Source: Lachnospiraceae bacterium (GTDB lineage Bacteria > Bacillota > Clostridia > Lachnospirales > Lachnospiraceae). From it: 64,000 bases of DNA. The stretch is from positions 372,001 to 436,000 of the forward strand of contig CAJTEE010000002.1 in assembly GCA_910575275.1 (NCBI GenBank). Direction: 5' to 3'. Made by a program: the position numbers and the translations under genes. The notes below the pieces were generated by a model. The model was given only the letters and a program-made list of their open reading frames with translations. It was not told where the DNA came from and did not search any database. This document shows positions 42,520 to 50,654 of the stretch, one piece after another; the stretch's first letter is position 1, and every line of letters begins with the position of its first letter.

Positions 42520-43961
42520 GGATTCGGACAAAGATCATCGGGCTGGTGGCGGGAGTGCTGGCCGGAGCGTGCGCGGCATGCGGGACGTTTGCCGTCAATC
42601 AGTACATGAATATTAGTGTGGAGAAGGCGGCGGCCGCGGAGATGGAGAAGCTGGCGCTTGCGGAGCGTATATTTGGCGGGATTGGAACCGGGGAGGAGCT
42701 TGAACAAATGGGGGAGACGGCCAGGAATGCCTATCTGCGATATCAGTTTGAGCGCTGCTATCAGAAGGGATACGTCCTGATGAAGGATCGGGAGTGCATC
42801 ATGAATCTGACGGATTATGAAATATCTGCCCCGGAGGCCCTCAAATCCTCTTATGTGATTCAGCGGCAAGGGGATGCCTACCTTTTGATTCTGAAAAGGG
42901 ATCTCCCTTATCCGCAGGGGTTTTGGGTCATGTCGGTGAAAGACATTACGTCTACCTGGGAGGAGGGAAGATGGCAGGCGGAAAATTTTCTGAAGGTATT
43001 CTTTGTTGTGTTTGGAGTTTCTGTGGGGATCGCAGCCGCCGTCATGAGTCATATGTTAAAGGCTCTGGAGAAGCTGCGGATTCAGGCGGAGCGGATCAGG
43101 GAGGGGGATTTCGGAGGAAAGACAAAGCTTACTTCACGGGACGAGTTAAGAGAGCTTTCCGAGAGCCTGAACAGCATGTCGGATCAGATCAGGCAGCAGA
43201 TTGAGGATCTGAAGCTTCTTCCCGGAGCCATGGCTCACGAGATGAAGACTCCGTTAACCAATATCATGGGGTACGCGGATTCTCTGCTCCATGTACGGCT
43301 GAGCGAGAGGCAGCGGGAGCAGTCTTTGGAGGCCATCTTTCGCTCGGCGGAGCGGCTGAATCGGATGTCGGGAAAGCTTCTGCAGCTTGTCGGTCTCTAT
43401 GAGAACCGGGAGATCGAGAACCGGACCGTGGATCTGGAGGAGGTGATAGGGCAGGCCTATGAGGAGAACAGGGAGAGGCTGATGGAAAAGGACATCAATT
43501 TTCAGATACAAAGGAGAGGCTGCCCGGCATTTCCTGGCAAAAGAGAGGCTGACGGTCAGGAGAAGGAGGGCATGTCCGTAGAAGGGGATCCACTGCTTCT
43601 GTTCAGCCTTTTCGACAACCTGGTTTCCAACAGTGTGAAGGCTGTGGAGGAGGGCGGGCAGATTCAGGTAGTTCTGGACCGCAATCTGCGAAGGGTCTGT
43701 GTCCGGGACAATGGAAGGGGGATTCCGCCTGGGGATCTGCCCCATGTGACCAAAGCGTTTTATATGGTGGACAAATCCAGAAGCCGCAGGCAGCAGGGGT
43801 CCGGGCTGGGGCTTGCCCTGGCGGAGCGGATCGTCAGGGCTCATGGCGGGAAGCTGGAGATCGAAAGCTATGTGGGCAAAGGGACAAACGTGACAGTGAC
43901 ATTTGAAGCGGAGAATCGAAAAAAAGATAAAAGAAACGTATGGGAGGAGAGACAGCAGTGA
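42516..43961 (+). CDS. Membrane sensor histidine kinase
   Basis: A 481-residue kinase: membrane helix at about 8-27, an outer sensor of about 120 residues, a second helix at about 158-178, HAMP linker, phospho-acceptor H241 in AMAHEMKTPLTN, then ATP-binding boxes NLVSNSVKAVEEGG (N), RDNGRGIPPGD (G1) and GSGLGLALAERIV (G2). It phosphorylates the response regulator encoded just upstream. The signal is unknown; the lipoprotein that follows may take part in sensing. Confidence 0.92.
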   Translation: MRIRTKIIGLVAGVLAGACAACGTFAVNQYMNISVEKAAAAEMEKLALAERIFGGIGTGEELEQMGETARNAYLRYQFERCYQKGYVLMKDRECIMNLTDYEISAPEALKSSYVIQRQGDAYLLILKRDLPYPQGFWVMSVKDITSTWEEGRWQAENFLKVFFVVFGVSVGIAAAVMSHMLKALEKLRIQAERIREGDFGGKTKLTSRDELRELSESLNSMSDQIRQQIEDLKLLPGAMAHEMKTPLTNIMGYADSLLHVRLSERQREQSLEAIFRSAERLNRMSGKLLQLVGLYENREIENRTVDLEEVIGQAYEENRERLMEKDINFQIQRRGCPAFPGKREADGQEKEGMSVEGDPLLLFSLFDNLVSNSVKAVEEGGQIQVVLDRNLRRVCVRDNGRGIPPGDLPHVTKAFYMVDKSRSRRQQGSGLGLALAERIVRAHGGKLEIESYVGKGTNVTVTFEAENRKKDKRNVWEERQQ

Positions 43962-45226
43962 AAGGAAGACTGACGAGCAAAAAGAAAGCATGGGCCATGG
44001 CGGCAGCGGTGGTGGCGGGAAGTATGGTGATTCTGGCCGGATGTGTGCGGCAGACGAATATCCCTATAGTGTCGGAGAGGACAGCGGAGGATCCAAACAG
44101 CTCGGAGGCCCAAAAGGCCAAAGGGGAACCAGAGGCAGAAAAACAGGGAGACAGAGGACAGGAAGAAGGAGGTCTGACAGGGCTCATAAAAGAGCAGACA
44201 AAGGCACCAGAGAGATACCAGGTACACATCCAGGGGGAGGATGTCACTGTCACGGCCGATGTGGAGGTGGACGTGCCAAAGACAGACAAAATCTGCTTGA
44301 ACTACGTGGAATATTCTCCGTATACCGATGAGGAGCTGGAGCAGATCAAGGGTATTTTGGAGGAGGAACTGACCGATGAGGAGTTGACCTACACGTTTGA
44401 CTTAAGTGCCGGAGACAGCGAGAATCTTCCCATCATATGGCTCTCTGCCACAGACGTCTCTGACGGAGCCGGGGGAGCCGGAAACTCTGACGATCTGTCC
44501 GAATTCCCTATAACAGAAGCAGAGCTGGAGCAGTTGGAGGCCGCGCTGGCGAGTAAGGCAGAGAGGCTGCTTCAAAAAATGGATCTCAAGGACTTCTCTT
44601 TAGAAAGTACCCGGTGGAGACAGCTTTCTGTCAGTGGTGGTGCTTCCTGGACTTTGTCGGGACAGTACGGAGTGCGGCTGTACTACAGCCGGATTGTTGG
44701 GGATCTGCCTCTTGTGAACAGTGAGCGGGGACGAGGTTCTCTAAGGCCCAGGTCTCAGTATGTGGAGTTTTTGTACCGGGCGGACGGGACTTTGCTGGCG
44801 GTGAAAAATATCGGCAGGGAAAGGATTGAGGATTCATCCGAATACGCCGGTTTTCTGCTTCCCTTTTCTTCGGTCAGCCAGATCTTTGAACAGTGCATGA
44901 GGACGTTGAAAATCCATGGGGATTTTGAGGGCAAGCAGCCTCACATCTATCTTACGGTTACAGATGTGAAGCTGGCTTACGGAATGGAGTATGGAGACAG
45001 GATTGGGGATATGCCTCAGACGTACGGGCGAAAAGGGAAACTGGTTCCGGTGTGGGTATTTTATGGGATTGTGGAGCAGGGGTATCAAAAACCGGACGGA
45101 ACGGATAGCGGGATTCCCAGAATTCCTTTAGGAGGAGGGATGGCAGAGGCGATTCTCTCTATTAATGGGGAGAATGGCACGATTTATGGGGAGCCTCCAG
45201 CGTTTGCAATCCCTCCTCAAGTGTGA
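43958..45226 (+). CDS. Two-component-linked lipoprotein of unknown function
   Basis: A 422-residue secreted lipoprotein. GTG 43958 overlaps the kinase stop by 4 bases and has GGAGAG 8 bases upstream. Signal helix then lipobox LAGC with C29. After a Glu/Gln-rich linker, the mature part holds several alternating beta segments (YQVHIQGEDVTVTADVEVDV and similar), as in large Clostridial lipoproteins tied to two-component genes (DUF6034-like by impression only). It could sense envelope state or regulate the kinase. No transport genes adjoin it. Confidence 0.78.
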   Translation: MKGRLTSKKKAWAMAAAVVAGSMVILAGCVRQTNIPIVSERTAEDPNSSEAQKAKGEPEAEKQGDRGQEEGGLTGLIKEQTKAPERYQVHIQGEDVTVTADVEVDVPKTDKICLNYVEYSPYTDEELEQIKGILEEELTDEELTYTFDLSAGDSENLPIIWLSATDVSDGAGGAGNSDDLSEFPITEAELEQLEAALASKAERLLQKMDLKDFSLESTRWRQLSVSGGASWTLSGQYGVRLYYSRIVGDLPLVNSERGRGSLRPRSQYVEFLYRADGTLLAVKNIGRERIEDSSEYAGFLLPFSSVSQIFEQCMRTLKIHGDFEGKQPHIYLTVTDVKLAYGMEYGDRIGDMPQTYGRKGKLVPVWVFYGIVEQGYQKPDGTDSGIPRIPLGGGMAEAILSINGENGTIYGEPPAFAIPPQV

Positions 45227-45283
45227 GGCAGCCTACTTTTTTGCAGGCTTCGCCAATTCTTTCCTCATGGTTTCCTCACAGAC

Positions 45284-45302
45284 TAGAGCGTGTTTGAAAG
45301 TT
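45284..45302 (+). repeat. Solo terminal repeat of the foldback element
   Basis: TAGAGCGTGTTTGAAAGTT matches the 19-base terminal repeat at 56871-56889 at 17 positions. No second arm is seen nearby, so this looks like a remnant. It lies just upstream of the rsmD promoter. Confidence 0.55.
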
Positions 45303-45329
45303 AAGATTAAGAAAACGCGGAAAAAGTGC

Positions 45330-45358
45330 TTGTATCTCACGGATTTTGCGTCTATAAT
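45330..45358 (+). promoter_or_regulatory. Promoter of rsmD-coaD
   Basis: -35 TTGTAT (45330-45335), 17-base spacer, -10 TATAAT (45353-45358), about 53 bases before the rsmD ATG. Confidence 0.8.
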
Positions 45359-45411
45359 GGAACAGAAATGAAACCGAAACGGCTAAACAAGGCGGCATCC
45401 GGGAGGACGAT

Positions 45412-45996
45412 ATGAGGGTAATTGCAGGGAGTGCGAGACGGCTGATTTTAAAGACGGTAGAGGGGCTTGACACTCGCCCAACCACTGACCGGATTAAGGA
45501 GACTCTCTTTAACATGCTTCAAAACGATCTGTATGGCTGCCGGTTTTTGGATTTATTTGCCGGAAGCGGGGCGATCGGGATCGAAGCGTTGAGCCGCGGG
45601 GCCAATAGGGCCGTTTTTATCGATAGTGGCAGCAGGCAGACCGCCTGTATTCGGGAAAACCTGGAGACTACACATCTTTCGGACAGGGCGCTTGTGCTGA
45701 ACCTTGATGTACTCGCAGGACTTGAACGCCTTGAAAAATCCGAAGCCTGTTTTGACTTCGTTTTTATGGATCCGCCTTATCGTGAGGATTATGAAAAGCG
45801 GGTGCTCTCGTATTTCAGGGAGTCTGCCCTGGCAGATACGGAGACCGTATGGATCGTGGAGGCCGCCCTGGAGACGGATTTTTCCTGGGCGGAGGAGATG
45901 GAATACCAGATTATAAAAAATAAGAAGTACAAGACCAATCAGCATGTCTTTCTGAAGAAAAAAACGCGGCAGGCGCAGGCAGGGGCCACTGTTTAA
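45412..45996 (+). CDS. rsmD: 16S rRNA (guanine966-N2)-methyltransferase RsmD
   Basis: A 194-residue SAM-dependent methyltransferase for 16S rRNA. It opens [18 protein letters not shown], and has [20 protein letters not shown] (SAM-binding; in blocks) and the catalytic DPPY in FMDPPYRED. The start follows CGGGAGGACG. coaD follows at 29 bases, the standard order in Firmicutes. Confidence 0.95.
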   Translation: MRVIAGSARRLILKTVEGLDTRPTTDRIKETLFNMLQNDLYGCRFLDLFAGSGAIGIEALSRGANRAVFIDSGSRQTACIRENLETTHLSDRALVLNLDVLAGLERLEKSEACFDFVFMDPPYREDYEKRVLSYFRESALADTETVWIVEAALETDFSWAEEMEYQIIKNKKYKTNQHVFLKKKTRQAQAGATV

Positions 45997-46025
45997 GGGA
46001 AGGCACATGGTCGAGGGAGAAAGGC

Positions 46026-46529
46026 ATGAAAAAGGCAATCTATCCGGGAAGTTTCGATCCGGTAACACTTGGACACATTGATGTAATTGAGAGGGCCTCC
46101 AAGCTGTTTGATTATCTGATTATCGGCGTCCTGAACAACAGGGCGAAAAATCCGTTGTTTTCTGTCGAGGAACGTGTTAGTATGTTAGAGAAGGTTTCAG
46201 AAGCACTTCCGAACGTGGAGGTCAGAAGCTTCGGCGGCCTCACGGTGGATTTTGCAAAGGACTGCGGGGCCAACGCAGTCGTCCGCGGTCTGCGCGCGGT
46301 TACGGATTTTGAGTATGAGCTTCAGATTGCGCAGTTAAACCGGGTGATTTCCCCGGTTATTGATACGGTATTTTTGACAACAAATTTAAAATATGCTTAT
46401 TTGAGCTCCAGCACGGTGAAGGAGGTGGCCGCATTCGGCGGGGATATCTCCAGCTTTGTGACGCCGTATGTAGAGAATGCAATTCATAAGAAACTGGCCA
46501 AAAAGCGAGACAGCTTGGGAACAGAATGA
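46026..46529 (+). CDS. coaD: Phosphopantetheine adenylyltransferase
   Basis: A 167-residue nucleotidyltransferase for the fourth step of coenzyme A synthesis. It has the T/HxGH-type start [16 protein letters not shown] and the C-terminal [11 protein letters not shown] motif. AAAGGC precedes the ATG, and GAGGGAGAAAGGC gives the ribosome site. It ends overlapping an unused upstream ATG of the next gene. Confidence 0.96.
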   Translation: MKKAIYPGSFDPVTLGHIDVIERASKLFDYLIIGVLNNRAKNPLFSVEERVSMLEKVSEALPNVEVRSFGGLTVDFAKDCGANAVVRGLRAVTDFEYELQIAQLNRVISPVIDTVFLTTNLKYAYLSSSTVKEVAAFGGDISSFVTPYVENAIHKKLAKKRDSLGTE

Positions 46530-46540
46530 GGAGAGAGACC

Positions 46541-47110
46541 ATGAGCAGAATTGAACAGTTAATCAGTGAAATTGAAGAATATATCGACAGCTGCAAGTTT
46601 CAGGCGCTGTCTACGACGAAGATCATCGTAAACAAAGAAGAGCTGGACGAGCTTTTAGTGGAGTTGCGCCTGCGCATCCCGGATGAGATCAAGCAGTATC
46701 AGAAAATCATCAGCAACCAGGAAGCAATTCTTTCCGATGCCCATTCGAAGGCTGATGCGATGCTTGCAGAGGCGACCGCACAGACCAACGAGCTGGTAAA
46801 CGAGCATGAGATCATGCAGAAGGCCTATGCAAGTGCAAACGAAATTGTGGAGCAGGCTCAGCTTCAGGCGCAGGAGATCCTGGATAACGCGGTCAACGAT
46901 GCCAACAATATCCGCCAGGGCTCGGTTCAGTATACGGACGACATGCTGAGGAGTCTGCAGGCCATTATCAATCATACGATGGAAGGTGCACAGGGCCGTT
47001 TTGAGACCTTTATGAGTTCTCTGCGCTCAAGCTATGATATTGTCTCGTCAAACCGGCAGGAGCTTTCAAACGGCATCATTACAGAGCGTGAGGACGAGCC
47101 GGTACAATAG
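46541..47110 (+). CDS. Coiled-coil protein of unknown function
   Basis: A 189-residue soluble protein made mostly of helices with heptad-like spacing (HSKADAMLAEATAQTNEL, IVEQAQLQAQEILDNAV). It resembles DivIVA-like or V-ATPase subunit H-like proteins that Lachnospiraceae carry after coaD. ATG 46541 follows GGAGAGAG; ATG 46526 overlaps coaD with no site. It may organise the cell pole or membrane, but nothing in the sequence proves it. Confidence 0.72.
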   Translation: MSRIEQLISEIEEYIDSCKFQALSTTKIIVNKEELDELLVELRLRIPDEIKQYQKIISNQEAILSDAHSKADAMLAEATAQTNELVNEHEIMQKAYASANEIVEQAQLQAQEILDNAVNDANNIRQGSVQYTDDMLRSLQAIINHTMEGAQGRFETFMSSLRSSYDIVSSNRQELSNGIITEREDEPVQ

Positions 47111-47126
47111 ACGTTTGCACCAGCCG

Positions 47127-47270
47127 CCCTTTGAATGAAAGGGGGTTACTATGAACCCTTCGGGGGATGCACAGCACACAAAACGCCAAGAGCCGGCATT
47201 TTGGCGCTGGTATGGACAGCGCAGCGAGTGTGCAGTCCTACTGTAAGAATTTGTTACTTTCATAGTAAAA
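47127..47270. repeat. Palindromic intergenic repeat, family E
   Basis: A first hairpin CCCTTT-GAATG-AAAGGG (47127-47143), then terminal arms TTACTATGAA (47146-47155) and TTCATAGTAA (47259-47268), and inner stems CGCCAA/TTGGCG and GCACAC/GTGTGC. Its right arm contains the ylbJ stop codon. A weak partial match, CCCTCCGGGGGATGC, lies at about 12248. Confidence 0.55.
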
Positions 47271-48216
47271 AGCATCCCGCGGCCAGTCCCGCGTGCAGCA
47301 GCTTCCAGATGCAATACGGCCGGATCGACAGTCCGGCTTTTTTGGCATCCGCGATGACGGAACGGGTCTGGAAGATGCCGGAAAACCCGCCAAAGGTAAG
47401 CGCCGCACAGGCGGCCGCGCCGGAGAGCGGATAGGCGAGTGAGGCGGCTGCCTCCCGGATTCCAGTCGTCATCTCCATCGAGATGACAAGTGGCAGCCGC
47501 AGAGAAAGCGGGATAAACGCCGCATGGCGCAGGAAAACGATGCCGATCGAAAACAGAATCAGATAGCCGCCGATCTTGCACAGCAGCTCTACTGCCGATA
47601 AGATGGAAGCGTCGGCAGAGGCCGGCGCAGAGGAGGCAGAGACTGCACGCGGGCTGGGGTGTTTCGCCGCAAAATCGGGTGAATGACTAAAGACACCGGC
47701 ACTTGGACTGGCAGCAGAAGACCGCACCGGCCGGTATATAAGCGTTGCGGCGGCAGCGATCAGGAATACCGGTCCATAGACGGATACAAGCAGGCGGGGA
47801 AGCGTTGCCTGTCCCTTAAAAAAGGGATATACATATCCTAAGACGAACATGGGGCTGGGATGATTGGCAATGGCCATCAAAAGCCTTCCCTCCGCCGCGC
47901 CGATCCGGCCTTCCCGCATAAAATCTGCGCAGGTTTTGGCGCCCATCGGATAGCCGCAGAGGAGGCCGGCCACAAGGACATAGCAGCCTTCCGCAGACAG
48001 GCCCAAAAGCGGATGCAGCAGGAAATAAAACGGCTTCATAAGTACGGAGAGGCCGCCGCCCGCCACGATAAGTCCGGAAAGCACCATGAACGGAAACAGG
48101 GCCGGAACCACGGAAGAATACCACAAAAGCAGGCCATATTTTGCGCCTTCTGTTACATAGTCCGCATGGAACAGCATCAGGATCAGGAAAAGGAAAAGAC
48201 AGATGGATTTTTTCAT
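47260..48216 (-). CDS. ylbJ: YlbJ-like sporulation integral membrane protein
   Basis: A 318-residue polytopic protein with a nucleoside-recognition/gate domain. LFPFMVLSGLIV, LLCGYPMGAKTCADF and MAIANHPSPMFVLGYVYPF match YlbJ proteins of spore formers, where they act in the mother cell. A low-complexity Ala/Ser insert sits at about residues 175-215. The stop codon lies inside the arm of repeat E, so the natural C-terminus may have been altered. It is divergent from the M23 gene; start sites of both have weak ribosome sites. Confidence 0.78.
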   Translation of the reverse strand: MKKSICLFLFLILMLFHADYVTEGAKYGLLLWYSSVVPALFPFMVLSGLIVAGGGLSVLMKPFYFLLHPLLGLSAEGCYVLVAGLLCGYPMGAKTCADFMREGRIGAAEGRLLMAIANHPSPMFVLGYVYPFFKGQATLPRLLVSVYGPVFLIAAAATLIYRPVRSSAASPSAGVFSHSPDFAAKHPSPRAVSASSAPASADASILSAVELLCKIGGYLILFSIGIVFLRHAAFIPLSLRLPLVISMEMTTGIREAAASLAYPLSGAAACAALTFGGFSGIFQTRSVIADAKKAGLSIRPYCIWKLLHAGLAAGCFLL

Positions 48217-48269
48217 AGGCGCCCGAATAAGCTTTGATTAATACAGCTTATGTGCGGACTGACGGGCGT

Positions 48270-49070
48270 ATGAAAATTTTGGTATTGTTGCTTCTTGTAC
48301 TCTTTAACGGGGCACTGTTTGAGTTTTTGGATTCCTACACGGGATATGAGATCCTGACTGCCTATACCTGGGAATCCGACGCGTTCCGGGCGTTAAAGTG
48401 CGGGCCGGGCATCGCCTCGAAGGAGGAGATCGACTGTGAGGAGCTGGCCGCTCTGATGACGAGGCACGGATTTAACCTCCAGGGGCTTAAAAAGAAGAAT
48501 TTTCCTGTGCTGCCGTTCCCCACCAAGCGTCCGAAGGAATTTAAAAGGCTGGCCGCAGCCTATCATGTGATCTTTGATGATCTTCGTTTTTTCCCGATTC
48601 CGGAAAACCGAAGCGGCGGCCATGCGGACATTTCCTATAAAGACGGTTGGCTGGAAAAGAGGAGCTATGGCGGCGAGCGCGGCCATGAGGGCTGTGATCT
48701 GATGGGGGATACAGAGCCGGCCGGTTATTATCCGGTTGTAAGCATGACAGACGGCGTGATGGAACGGGTCGGCTGGCTGGAAAAAGGCGGCTGGCGCCTT
48801 GGAGTGCGTGCGCCGTCCGGGGGATATTTTTATTACGCGCATCTGGCGTCTTACGCGAGGGATTGGAGCGAAGGAGACCCAGTTTATGCCGGAGAGCTTT
48901 TGGGATATATGGGGGATTCCGGCTACGGGCCGGAGGGAACGACCGGCCAGTTTCCGGTTCATCTGCATCTGGGAATCTACCTGCGGACGGATCATTATGA
49001 TGAACTTTCGGTGAATCCGTACTGGGTACTGCGCTTTTTGGAAAAACGAAGGCAAAAGAGCCGGTATTAG
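48270..49070 (+). CDS. M23-family metallopeptidase (LytM domain), secreted
   Basis: A 266-residue protein with an N-terminal membrane or signal helix (MKILVLLLLVLFNGALFEFL) and a C-terminal LytM/M23 domain. The Zn ligands are seen as GHEGCDLMGD (H-x3-D) and HLHLGIY (H-x-H), so it should be an active peptidoglycan endopeptidase. Start is uncertain: ATG 48270 fits the signal but has only a weak site, and TTG 48234 is in frame. Divergent to ylbJ, so a spore cortex or engulfment role is possible. Confidence 0.8.
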   Translation: MKILVLLLLVLFNGALFEFLDSYTGYEILTAYTWESDAFRALKCGPGIASKEEIDCEELAALMTRHGFNLQGLKKKNFPVLPFPTKRPKEFKRLAAAYHVIFDDLRFFPIPENRSGGHADISYKDGWLEKRSYGGERGHEGCDLMGDTEPAGYYPVVSMTDGVMERVGWLEKGGWRLGVRAPSGGYFYYAHLASYARDWSEGDPVYAGELLGYMGDSGYGPEGTTGQFPVHLHLGIYLRTDHYDELSVNPYWVLRFLEKRRQKSRY

Positions 49071-49118
49071 AGGTTGTACTTTTCTTCGGATTTTGATATG
49101 ATAGAAAGGAGTGATCGT

Positions 49119-49928
49119 TTGGAGAAGGAACTCAGGCTGGATAAATTTCTGGCAGACATGGCGCAGGGAAGCAGAAGCCGGATCCGCACCATGGCAAAAA
49201 ACGGCCTGATCGCAGTAAACGGCGTGACAGAAAAACGGCCGGAGCGCAAGATACGCCTCCCGCACGATGTGGTCACACTCGCGGGAAAGCAGGTATTCTA
49301 TACGGATATGGAATATTTTATGCTGAATAAGCCGGCGGGCGTCGTTTCGGCGACAGAGGATAAGCGGCACAAAACGGTGATCGACCTGATTGACACACAA
49401 AGCCGCAGAGATCTTTTTCCGGTCGGCCGACTGGATCTGGACACGGAGGGCCTTCTTCTGCTTACGAATGACGGCGCGCTGGCTCACAGGCTGATTTCCC
49501 CAAAGAAGCATGTTGATAAGGTCTATGTGGCGGAGTGTCTGGGCGAGGTGCCCAAGACCGCAGTTCGTACATTTGCCGAAGGGCTGACCCTCTCGGACGG
49601 GCTTCGCTGCCTGCCGGCAGAGCTAGTGATCTCCGAGGTGCGGCAGAGGACTGCGGCAGACGAGGTACGCTCCCTTGCCGGCGGCATTTTGCCGGCGGCT
49701 GATGACACATCGTCTGCCTGCGGTCCGGGGGACAAGATCACGACCGTGCGCCTGACAATCCATGAGGGAAAGTTTCATCAGGTAAAACGCATGATGGAGG
49801 CTGTGGGCTGTCCGGTCCTCTCCTTAAAGCGCCTGTCTGTCGGACCGCTGATGCTGGATCCGGGGCTTTCACCTGGGGCATACAGGCGGCTGACAAAGGA
49901 GGAAGTGGAGCTTTTGAAACAATTATGA
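49119..49928 (+). CDS. RsuA/RluB-family rRNA pseudouridine synthase
   Basis: A 269-residue enzyme with an N-terminal S4 RNA-binding domain (LRLDKFLADMAQGSRSRIRTM in short blocks) and a catalytic domain with GRLDLDTEGLLLLTND, whose Asp is the nucleophile, and KFHQVKRMMEAVG. TTG 49119 is chosen because AAAGGAGTG lies 5-6 bases upstream; an earlier ATG at 49074 has no site. A Ser/Ala-rich loop at about 190-205 (ILPAADDTSSA) is an unusual insert. It overlaps the next gene by 4 bases. Confidence 0.9.
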   Translation: MEKELRLDKFLADMAQGSRSRIRTMAKNGLIAVNGVTEKRPERKIRLPHDVVTLAGKQVFYTDMEYFMLNKPAGVVSATEDKRHKTVIDLIDTQSRRDLFPVGRLDLDTEGLLLLTNDGALAHRLISPKKHVDKVYVAECLGEVPKTAVRTFAEGLTLSDGLRCLPAELVISEVRQRTAADEVRSLAGGILPAADDTSSACGPGDKITTVRLTIHEGKFHQVKRMMEAVGCPVLSLKRLSVGPLMLDPGLSPGAYRRLTKEEVELLKQL

Positions 49929-50581
49929 TAAAGGATTTGCTGAAGGGGAAAACGGCGGTACTGTTCGATCTTGATGGGACGCTGGTGGACTCCATGTGGA
50001 TGTGGGACAAAATCGATCTGGAATTTCTGGGCCGCTTTGGACTGACGTGTCCGCCCGGCCTTGCCAGGGAGATCGAGGGCATGAGCTTTTCGGAGACTGC
50101 CGTCTATTTTAAGGAACGTTTTCACCTGCCTTTAAGTCTTGACGAGATCAAAGAATGCTGGATCTCCATGGCCGTTGACAAATACCGGCATGAGGTCCCG
50201 CTAAAGGCGGGGGCAAAGGAATTTCTCGATTCCTGTGTCCGGCGCGGCTTAAAGGTCGGGATCGCGACCTCAAACGGGCGCGAGCTGGTGGATGCGGTGA
50301 TCGAATCCGTACAGATCGGATCTGCCATCCAGGTGATCGTCACCGGCTGCGAGGTTGCAGGCGGTAAGCCGAGACCGGACGTCTATCTGGAAACCGCAAA
50401 AAGGCTGGGAGCCAAACCGGGAGAGTGTCTCGTGTTCGAGGACATTCCGGCCGGGATTCTGGCGGGAAAGCGGGCCGGTATGACCGTGGTCGCGGTCGCG
50501 GATGCGTTTTCGGTTCCGTTGGAGGACGAAAAACGGCGGCTGGCGGACGGTTTTATTGACGATTATTATGCGCTGCTTTGA
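49925..50581 (+). CDS. HAD-superfamily phosphatase (beta-phosphoglucomutase-like)
   Basis: A 218-residue subfamily IA hydrolase with motif I FDLDGTLVDSMW, motif II IATSNGREL, motif III GGKPRPDVYLE and motif IV VFEDIPAGILAGKRAGM. It has a helical cap after motif I. Likely a small phosphatase or phosphomutase with unknown substrate. The ATG overlaps the pseudouridine synthase stop. A GC hairpin (GAGCCGT/ACGGCTC) lies just after the stop without a T-run. Confidence 0.88.
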   Translation: MIKDLLKGKTAVLFDLDGTLVDSMWMWDKIDLEFLGRFGLTCPPGLAREIEGMSFSETAVYFKERFHLPLSLDEIKECWISMAVDKYRHEVPLKAGAKEFLDSCVRRGLKVGIATSNGRELVDAVIESVQIGSAIQVIVTGCEVAGGKPRPDVYLETAKRLGAKPGECLVFEDIPAGILAGKRAGMTVVAVADAFSVPLEDEKRRLADGFIDDYYALL

Positions 50582-50654
50582 CGGAGCCGTTCGGACGGCT
50601 CTGTACACGTATGTTAGGATGAATATGTGCCGATAAAAATCCGAGGTGGTTCCC

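Noticed and set aside
50584-50601. GAGCCGT/ACGGCTC hairpin as a terminator after the HAD gene
   Set aside because: No T-run follows; it may only be an RNA hairpin.
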